Positions 10,278-15,883 of a stretch of DNA of 15,883 nt are shown piece after piece. Every line of letters starts with the position of its first letter. Position 1 is the first letter of the stretch. This stretch comes from Thoreauomyces humboldtii (Eukaryota; Chytridiomycota; Chytridiomycetes; Spizellomycetales; Powellomycetaceae), in the NCBI GenBank assembly GCA_027596035.1, contig JADGJA010000529.1, positions 1 through 15,883 of the forward strand, written 5' to 3'. Below the pieces are notes generated by a model. The model was not told the DNA's origin and made no database searches. It saw nothing but the letters and a program-made list of their open reading frames with translations. The position numbers were made by a program, and so were the translations under genes.

Positions 10278-10576
10278 GACACGGATATCTTAGACATGCT
10301 GGAAGGGAATGATCGGGGAAACTAGAGGGGGCGTGGCGGTTGTACATTCATCATTCATATCATCATCTGCACCAACAAGCCCTGCTGCACCCAATAAGTA
10401 AAGCTAGCTGGTGGATGAGAAACTTTCTTTTAGAACAGCCAAGGGGGAGGAGATGACACCGGGTTAGGGCTTTAGCCAAGTTGAACACGAACCCTAGCCC
10501 GCAGGCTGTAAAACCGAAATGCTTGGCGGTCTGCCGCTCAAAACCGCTACGAACTCAATTGCACAGACTTTCAAGC
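10278..10576. other. Short spacer between BEM3 and the NACHT gene
   Basis: These 299 bp must hold the BEM3 3' end and any NACHT promoter. An AATAAG string at 10393-10398 could serve in 3' end formation. Several ATGs occur: one at 10453 opens a four-residue frame, one at 10519 opens a 47-residue frame that overlaps the NACHT start. A GGGTTAGGG / CCCTAGCCC near-palindrome lies at 10461-10500. No TATA box was recognised. Confidence 0.5.
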
Positions 10577-10662
10577 ATGCCTCTTCCGTTCAGCACCATC
10601 AAGGACTCGGCGCTGGCAGCCGGTCCAGCTCCAGGATTTGCTCCAGCCGAGCTAGCATCTGA
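10519..10662 (+). promoter_or_regulatory. Overlapping upstream ORF of the NACHT gene (47 aa)
   Basis: An ATG at 10519-10521 opens a frame that ends at TGA 10660-10662, past the NACHT ATG at 10577 and in another frame. If transcription starts upstream of 10519, scanning ribosomes would be drawn into this frame and translation of the main protein would be damped. It could equally lie upstream of the transcript start, or be changed by an unseen 5' intron. Confidence 0.35.
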
Positions 10663-12835
10663 CCGAGCTTCGTTCCTCCAAGGCGCTATCCTAGACTCAC
10701 TGGCTCCTCCAAAATCTACCGATGACAGGGAAGCACAGATCCCCGACCATTACGCTCAGACCTTTTCCTGGGCATTCGACCATGAGTTTGGCTCTTGGCT
10801 GACTGCTCGGGAGGCGGACTTGCTCAAGGCGTCCAGTGGAGGCCTCGAAGCGGGGCAGATGCCCCCAGGGCGGGTTTTCTGGATTAACGGGCTTCCGGGG
10901 TCCGGCAAGTCGACTCTCATGCGTTACATCCATCAAAGCCCCCGTCTTGGTCATTCACTGCAGGGATGGACGGATCAGCCGCAGGTCGCTAGTTTCTTTT
11001 TCTGGGAGAGCGGGACCATCCTCCAGAGGTCTCAGGAGGGGTGTGCAAGGTCGCTCATCGCTCAGCTCTTGAGCAAATGTCCGTCGTTGATTCCCAACGT
11101 CTTCCCGGCATTGTGGTCCTTGGTCTGGACCTGCGACACGGCCGAGAGAGTTCGCACCCTCGCAGAGTGGCCTCTCAACCGGCTTTTGTCCGGTCTGGCT
11201 ACTTACTTTACTCTTTCTCACCCTCGACCCCCTGTCCTGCTTCTCATCGACGGTCTCGACGAGTTGGAAGGTGATCCCCAGGTCGTGCTCGACCTGTTTC
11301 ATAGAATTTCCTCTTGCGAGCGGGTTAAGATTTGCATCTCCAGCCGCCCGTACACCGTCTTTGACAGATGGTTTGCCGGTGTCCCTTCCATCCGCCTTCA
11401 GGATCTGACGGGCGCCGACATCGTCGGATTCGTCCGCGGTCGTATGACGGACCACGCCCAGTTCGGGCGGATGGAAAAGCGTGAGCAGGATGAGATCGTT
11501 CGTTCGATCCAGACTAAAGCGGAAGGTGTGTTCCTGTGGGCTGCAGTCGCCATGGACGTGTTGGCCGAGACGGACGATGTTGTCAGTCTTCTGGGACTCC
11601 TCCCTTCGTCTCTCGACGGTCTTTACCGCTACCGTCTGCTCGAGACTGGCCTGTGCCCCGTCAGACTTTCCCGACTCCTCCAGCTCATGCGAGCGAGGCA
11701 GGAGGTTGCGGCATTTACTCGAGTCAGCGACACGTCGGTCATGACGGTGCGGGAGACCGCGATCGCACTGGACGATCGCTCAGCGGACCACGTTCTGTCC
11801 ATGGGCATAGAGAAATGCGACCCGACAGCCACTGCCGAGCACTGTCGGCGCACCGCATCGGAGGTTTTCCGGTCGAGTCACGGTCTGCTCCTCGTCCAGC
11901 AGGGGGACATGCCTCTTTCGGAACGTCACATCAACTACAAACACCGCACGGTCAAGGACTGGCTCGTCGACGGTCAAGTCTGGCAGGACGTTCTGGCTCT
12001 GGGACCGACGATCGATGCGCACGCGATCCACCTCGCCGCCATTCTCACCCTTTTCAAATCGCCTCTTTCCGGACCGCGTCGCACTCGCAGCATCAACGCC
12101 TGGTGGCCGAACCTTGCGCTCTGCTTCTCCCACGCTCGATTGTCCACTTCCTCCGATTCGACAGCCTCCTACCAGCTTCTCCTGGAACTCAACTCGACCA
12201 TGTCCTTTTACTGGCCCCGCACCGAAGAGGATCCTCGCATCGATTCATGGGCCCGCAGCTGCTTCGGCTCCTTCGAGTCGCGAGGCCGCGGTCTCTTCGA
12301 AGACCCCTTCCTGGCCCTCACGATCCGGTTCGGAGTGTACGAGTTTGTCCGACGCTACGTCCAGATCGAGCACCGGTACCGACCGGGAGACGGCAGGTCC
12401 CTCCTCGAGCACGCCACCGCCTTCCTCGTGCATCGACAGTCCACCATCTACCCCCTGTCGGACCCCGGACTCGTCCGACTCCTCCTCGACTCGGGATGCG
12501 ACGTTGACCACGAGGCGATCCCCGCTCCCTCCGTCCCGGGAGGCAGGACCAAGGCCGTCAAGACCCCGTGGACGCTGGTCCTCGAGTCGATCCAGCAGGC
12601 CGACAGACGCGGGTGGATCGACGTCGAGTCCGTCCAAGGAAGAGCCAACGTCGATCGATGGGCGGAGATCGTCAGGATGTGCATGGACCGTCGGGCCCAC
12701 GTGGACGTCTCGGTCAAGTACGGATGGAAGGACCAGAAAGAGACGACGATCGAACTGCTGAAGCGTGTGGCTGAGGCGCATCCGTACGAACCCCTTTTGC
12801 AGCTTGCTCGATTGCACGGGGATCAGGCAGCGTGA
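10577..12835 (+). CDS. NACHT-domain STAND NTPase (fungal NLR-like, nephrocystin-3-type N-terminus), 752 aa
   Basis: STAND proteins are signal-controlled NTPase switches; in fungi several act in non-self recognition and programmed cell death. This one starts with about 35 residues of unremarkable sequence, then a segment (residues 30-75) ending YAQTFSWAFDHEFGSWL, like the lead-in of fungal NACHT proteins. Walker A is GLPGSGKST at 105-113 with K111. Walker B is LLLIDGLDEL ending at residue 230, followed by ICISSRPY. A helical region holds KAEGVFLWAAVA and YKHRTVKDWLV near 455-463, the counterpart of the ascomycete HRTVRDFL motif. The C-terminus has degenerate ankyrin-like pieces (LVRLLLDSGCDVDHE, TPWTLVLES, WAEIVRMCMDRRAHVDV), as in the family I know as NACHT plus DUF7791. 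No HET, Goodbye or lipase-like N-terminal effector is visible and there are no introns. The first ATG in frame is 10577; the frame is open further upstream only from TTG. The ligand and role are unknown. Confidence 0.92.
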   Translation: MPLPFSTIKDSALAAGPAPGFAPAELASDRASFLQGAILDSLAPPKSTDDREAQIPDHYAQTFSWAFDHEFGSWLTAREADLLKASSGGLEAGQMPPGRVFWINGLPGSGKSTLMRYIHQSPRLGHSLQGWTDQPQVASFFFWESGTILQRSQEGCARSLIAQLLSKCPSLIPNVFPALWSLVWTCDTAERVRTLAEWPLNRLLSGLATYFTLSHPRPPVLLLIDGLDELEGDPQVVLDLFHRISSCERVKICISSRPYTVFDRWFAGVPSIRLQDLTGADIVGFVRGRMTDHAQFGRMEKREQDEIVRSIQTKAEGVFLWAAVAMDVLAETDDVVSLLGLLPSSLDGLYRYRLLETGLCPVRLSRLLQLMRARQEVAAFTRVSDTSVMTVRETAIALDDRSADHVLSMGIEKCDPTATAEHCRRTASEVFRSSHGLLLVQQGDMPLSERHINYKHRTVKDWLVDGQVWQDVLALGPTIDAHAIHLAAILTLFKSPLSGPRRTRSINAWWPNLALCFSHARLSTSSDSTASYQLLLELNSTMSFYWPRTEEDPRIDSWARSCFGSFESRGRGLFEDPFLALTIRFGVYEFVRRYVQIEHRYRPGDGRSLLEHATAFLVHRQSTIYPLSDPGLVRLLLDSGCDVDHEAIPAPSVPGGRTKAVKTPWTLVLESIQQADRRGWIDVESVQGRANVDRWAEIVRMCMDRRAHVDVSVKYGWKDQKETTIELLKRVAEAHPYEPLLQLARLHGDQAA

Positions 12836-13216
12836 TGGAACTGGCTACTATCGATCAAGGGGTTTCCCACATACTCCTCCGCAATCGTGTTCTGAAATCA
12901 TTAGTGAATGAGAGTGTATCTTGTATTTCCCTTTCTGCTATCAGACTTTCATTCGCTGCCTCGGGGTTTCGAGGTCAGGACCCTGGCGGAATGCCTGGCG
13001 AATTCGCTCAAGCCGAGGTTATGCCTTGCGTCCAATTTCCTTTCATCGTCCTTTTCTTTCCCAAAGACCGATTTCTCGGATCCACAGCCTCATCCAGGGT
13101 TGACAAGGAATGGCTAGCTTTGTTATTATGATTACCAAGATGTGTTGTATAAAAAGGGGGAATTCACAAGGAAATGTAGAAAGGAGACAAATGTCCAAAG
13201 CTCCTTTTCGTCGGGT
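12836..13216. other. Convergent 3' intergenic region
   Basis: These 381 bp separate the ends of the NACHT gene and the second zinc-finger gene, which point at each other. It is more A/T-rich than its neighbours, as expected for 3' ends. It contains TATAAAAAGG on the plus strand at 13148-13157. No gene is supported. Confidence 0.6.
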
Positions 13217-14305
13217 TCACATGGCGGGCGTGGGAGGCGGAAAGGCCATGTGATGATCAGGTCCCCCCTCCGCAACGGCTTCAGCGGCAGCACAAGCAGC
13301 GGCGGCTTTGGCGAGAGCGACCCTCCTTGACGCTCCGCCGTCCCTCTTCCTCCCGTGCCTGTTCTTCATGTGCCTGGCCAGGTCGGCTATCCGGAAGTAC
13401 CGTCTCGGACAGGCGTCGCAGGCATGGTTCCGTTCCCGGACCGACTCGTGCACCTGCATGTGCTCTCGGAGGTTGTACGCTCGGGTGAAGGTTCTAGAGC
13501 AGGTGGAGCATCGGAAGGTGGAGTTGGAGTTGGAGTGGGTGGTGGAGGATTTTGGCGGTGAGGAGAAGGACGGGGACGGTGACGACAGATAAGAGGAAGT
13601 GGGCGTCTCGGAGAAGGAGGACGTGGGTGTCGAAAGAAACGTCTGATTGCAAGACTCCCAGGCACTGGTCAGGACCGACACCGCGTCGGGAGTCCATGCG
13701 TTGAAGAGCAGTGGCTGTGGTAATTGCGGGTGCAACTTTTGGGACGAGTCCGCCATGAGGGGCGCGGAGGTATCGACACGGGAAGGCGCCAAAACGCTGG
13801 TCCACTGATTCTTGGGTTGCCGGTGCACGTCAGGTTTGGATATGCTGGGCGTAGCCAATGGCTCGGACACGAGACGAAGATGATTGTCGTTCAGAAAGTT
13901 AGCCAGCTCTTCGAAGGTCGATGGAGCTACGGAAGGTTGAGGTGCCGGTTCGCACAAGATGAACGGAGGCGCTAGACAGGATGCGATCTCGGATGTGGAG
14001 CCGCCGGCATCGCTGCTCATGAGCCAATCAAGGAAGTCGCCGTGTTCCTGCATTTGCAGTGGCTGCTGCTGGATATGCCGGGCGGAGGGTACGGGAGGCG
14101 GCTGATGGTGAGGCTGGTGCTCGACAAGGTTCATGAGCGGGGCCCAGGGTTCCGTCCAGAGCTCGGTATTCGTGGGATAGCGAAGTCCAGGAAGGGTGTC
14201 AGGGATGGATGTGCCGTACGGGGCTCGAGGAAAGACAGAAAGGTGCCGAGGAGTTGGTGGCGGTGGCAGCGAGCCGTTGCCTTCAGGTTGACAAGGAAAG
14301 TACAT
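13217..14305 (-). CDS. C2H2 zinc-finger transcription factor with C-terminal two-finger domain, 362 aa
   Basis: This is probably a nuclear sequence-specific regulator; I cannot assign a target pathway. It is a single exon from ATG 14305 to TGA at 13217. The frame is open for 43 more codons upstream but only from a TTG at 14434. A TATA box at 14461-14467 fits transcription starting near 14435, so the ATG at 14305 is the first usable one. Finger 1 is C266-x2-C269-x12-H282-x3-H286 (FTRAYNLREHMQVH). Finger 2 is C296-x2-C299-x12-H312-x4-H317 (YFRIADLARHMKNRH). The linker is nine residues and not TGEKP-like. The TRAYNL helix recalls the Rpn4/Crz1 group, a weak resemblance only. A basic patch GRKR follows, then an Ala-rich stretch. 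The rest is Pro/Ser/Gln-rich, with acidic-hydrophobic pieces GDFLDWLMSSD (about 89-99) and FEELANFLNDN (about 131-141) that look like activation segments. Confidence 0.86.
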   Translation of the reverse strand: MYFPCQPEGNGSLPPPPTPRHLSVFPRAPYGTSIPDTLPGLRYPTNTELWTEPWAPLMNLVEHQPHHQPPPVPSARHIQQQPLQMQEHGDFLDWLMSSDAGGSTSEIASCLAPPFILCEPAPQPSVAPSTFEELANFLNDNHLRLVSEPLATPSISKPDVHRQPKNQWTSVLAPSRVDTSAPLMADSSQKLHPQLPQPLLFNAWTPDAVSVLTSAWESCNQTFLSTPTSSFSETPTSSYLSSPSPSFSSPPKSSTTHSNSNSTFRCSTCSRTFTRAYNLREHMQVHESVRERNHACDACPRRYFRIADLARHMKNRHGRKRDGGASRRVALAKAAAACAAAEAVAEGGPDHHMAFPPPTPAM

Positions 14306-14460
14306 CGCTAACAAATTCGGCCTTTCGAGCAAGCTTCCCAGTGAAGGTGTGATGGTCGTCGTCGAGCGATGATGAAGGAGAGAGCAAGCGAGCAGGAGGC
14401 TAGAGAGAAGATCGTCGAGGAGTGAAGCGGACAAGTGCGACGGACCGGCTGCTCCTTCGT

Positions 14461-14467
14461 TTATATA
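14461..14467 (-). promoter_or_regulatory. TATA box of the second zinc-finger gene
   Basis: The coding strand reads TATATAA here, 156 bp upstream of the ATG at 14305. A transcription start about 30 bp downstream would give a leader of about 130 bases that contains no earlier ATG in frame. It is the clearest core promoter element in the window. Confidence 0.6.
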
Positions 14468-14514
14468 ATGTACCTTTTGATTCGACGGGCGAAGTCGCGT
14501 GTGGGTTAAAAAGA

Positions 14515-14543
14515 CAAGTTTCGTGGAAAGGCAAGTTTCGTGG
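14515..14543. repeat. Direct repeat CAAGTTTCGTGG, two copies
   Basis: The 12-mer occurs at 14515-14526 and 14532-14543, spaced 17 bp start to start, about 50-80 bp upstream of the TATA box. Position and spacing suit paired binding sites for a transcription factor; that role is inferred. Confidence 0.7.
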
Positions 14544-14616
14544 TGAACTTGTTGACCGGAACGCGTTTAGTCAGTGAGGCAGGGCGAGGAGGGGGGGCAA
14601 GAGACAAGGGACCAGG

Positions 14617-14635
14617 GTGGACAAGAGTGGACAAG
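14617..14635. repeat. Tandem repeat GTGGACAAG, two copies
   Basis: GTGGACAAG occurs at 14617-14625 and 14627-14635 with one base between, so the period of 10 bp places both copies on one face of the helix. It lies in the upstream region of the second zinc-finger gene. Confidence 0.65.
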
Positions 14636-15027
14636 CTGCTTGATACGGAGAGAAGGGCAGATCCTTTCGGACGCAAGGGGCGATGAGAAAGCGGCATGTG
14701 CAAAAGAGAGGGCATCATCGTCTCCAGAAGATCGGGAACGCTCCTAAAGACCATACTGCACTGCAGCCCATGATTTTGCGACGCTTTCATGGGGTGGTGC
14801 AGAGAGCAGAGAGCACAGAGAGACAAAGGACAACCTCGCAAAAAAGCAGTGTGCTGTCAAACCGGGCAGCAGTGGTCGGAGGGAGGAGAGACAGAGAGAG
14901 ACACCGGCGAGGCTGAAGCTTGCCGCCAAAACGAAAAGATCCGATCTCTTTGCGGCTGAGCACATTTCGGAATTGTACGATCTGACCGTTCTCCAAAGCG
15001 GTCACACCTCCCCCCAACACCACGAAC

Positions 15028-15052
15028 TACAGTACTGCACACTTGTACTGTA
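15028..15052. repeat. Inverted repeat TACAGTAC-N9-GTACTGTA
   Basis: The arms at 15028-15035 and 15045-15052 are perfect 8-bp complements around a 9-bp spacer. The arm sequence overlaps the GTACAGTA repeat found at 5213-5232. It resembles a dimeric operator; no binding protein can be named. Confidence 0.65.
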
Positions 15053-15883
15053 CGATGTGATCTCATATAGGCGGGCTCACCCATCTCACCTTTTCCCCGC
15101 CGGGTCGCCCTTGCGTTCGTGGTGAGACCTGCGGCTACCCGCGGATGCAAAGGAGAACAACAAAAGGTTCGTGGTGAAGAGCACTTGAATAAGGAGACTC
15201 TGTAGATGCAGCCAAATCATCGAGTTAGACGACACTTTGTTCCCGTTCAGCATAATTCGAGGGGTTAAAAAAATTAAGATTACTGACGTGCCGAGCAGAA
15301 TAGCACTGGTTGATGATGGCTCCGATGCTGAGCACAGCAGAGTTTCAACGATTCCTCGCACTGTGCTCGCTTGACAACTTACGTACTGGCTGTTCCTGCC
15401 TTTATTCATGTGCTTCCTTCGTCTAAGCGGTGGCTGTCCAAATGATTTTCTCGTCGGGCGAACCCGACTTTGACCCGTCAGGTTCTTGAAAAAGTCCAAA
15501 GTTACTTTATTGCAAGGGCTTGGATGGAGAATCAAGCGGCATCTTGAAGCTCCATAGCACGAATGTTTCGGTCCTCGAACTCACGCAGCAGCTCAGTTTG
15601 GCCAATGTGCCATGCGCCATGAGTGTCTGCAGCACAGAGGACTGATAGGATAAGGTTATTTCCATCCCCCCCCCTGCGCTGTCCAAATTTAACCCGGTCA
15701 TGCACGTTTGTCTCTCCCGTCCTCTTTCTCCAAAAGCCCAGCATCCTTCCCCATTGCCTTCTGCGGGCGGTGGTGGGGTGCTGCTAATGCGCGGCATGGA
15801 ATGTGCAGAGAGATCTTGGAGATCTTAGGGGCAAGGGCAGGAGGAAGAAAGGTCGACGACTCGCGTTTGTGAGAGAGGGGGGG

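Larger units (their letters stand above)
14306..15883. other. Gene-poor upstream region of the second zinc-finger gene
   Basis: These 1578 bp to the window end hold no gene I can support. Near the zinc-finger gene are a TATA box and two short direct-repeat pairs. Purine-rich AGAG runs cover about 14809-14900. An inverted repeat lies at 15028-15052 and a small perfect hairpin at 15453-15468. Minus-strand open frames at 15086-15535 and 15507-15797 do not resemble anything I know; a GTAAGT donor-like site near 15381 leaves room for an exon of an unrecognised gene. The next gene probably lies beyond the right edge. Confidence 0.5.

Noticed and set aside
10481..10576. N-terminal extension of the NACHT protein by 32 codons
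   Set aside because: It would have to begin with TTG; the first ATG in frame is at 10577.
11536..12507. 323-codon frame inside the NACHT gene
   Set aside because: It overlaps the NACHT frame in another phase and is Arg/Pro/Ser-rich, the usual shadow of GC-rich coding sequence.
14306..14434. N-terminal extension of the second zinc-finger protein by 43 codons
   Set aside because: It would begin with TTG, and the TATA box at 14461-14467 puts the likely transcript start near 14435.
15086..15797. Two overlapping minus-strand open frames (149 and 96 codons) at the right end
   Set aside because: No recognisable domain or coding bias; kept only as a remark in the intergenic entry.

Overview
The window is nuclear DNA from a filamentous or dimorphic fungus. 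All four introns found are short (68-94 bp) with GT...AG ends. The genes include the nucleolar WD40 protein Utp12/Dip2, a Bem3-type PX-PH-RhoGAP and a fungal NACHT (STAND/NLR-like) protein, and sequence upstream of some genes is C/T-rich. The wording of the Utp12 N-terminus and the low intron density make me lean towards a basidiomycete outside the intron-rich mushrooms, but I cannot place it firmly from sequence alone. There are no bacterial-style operons, tRNAs, rRNAs, transposons or CRISPR arrays that I can support.

Layout, left to right. (1) 108-862, minus: a small two-finger C2H2 regulator with Adr1/Msn2-style fingers. One 83-bp intron splits the second finger. (2) 1398-4477, minus: UTP12/DIP2, 967 aa in three exons. 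It has WD40 propellers plus the C-terminal Utp12 domain of the SSU-processome UTP-B complex. (3) 4478-5874: a divergent intergenic region of 1.4 kb. Its right-hand 519 bp has no ATG on the plus strand and is probably the BEM3 leader. (4) 5875-10277, plus: a BEM3-like Rho GTPase-activating protein, 1444 aa, one intron. Its order is coiled coil, disordered Ser/Pro region, PX, PH, RhoGAP, then a long charged tail. (5) 10577-12835, plus: an uninterrupted 752-aa NACHT NTPase of the fungal NLR-like type, only 299 bp downstream of BEM3, with an overlapping upstream ORF. (6) 13217-14305, minus: a second, unrelated C2H2 regulator of 362 aa, convergent with the NACHT gene and preceded by a clear TATA box. 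(7) 14306-15883: its upstream region, gene-poor, with several short direct and inverted repeats.

The genes do not form a pathway. Utp12 is ribosome biogenesis housekeeping, Bem3 acts in Cdc42/Rho polarity signalling, and the two zinc-finger proteins and the NACHT protein are lineage-variable. Several starts were corrected to true ATGs: UTP12 at 4477, NACHT at 10577, and the second zinc-finger gene at 14305. Longer open frames there begin only at non-ATG codons. I did not find a clearly new biological system. The most noteworthy items are the NACHT gene without a visible N-terminal effector domain and with an overlapping uORF, a Cys cluster in the small zinc-finger protein, and repeated TACAGTAC-type motifs in two intergenic regions.
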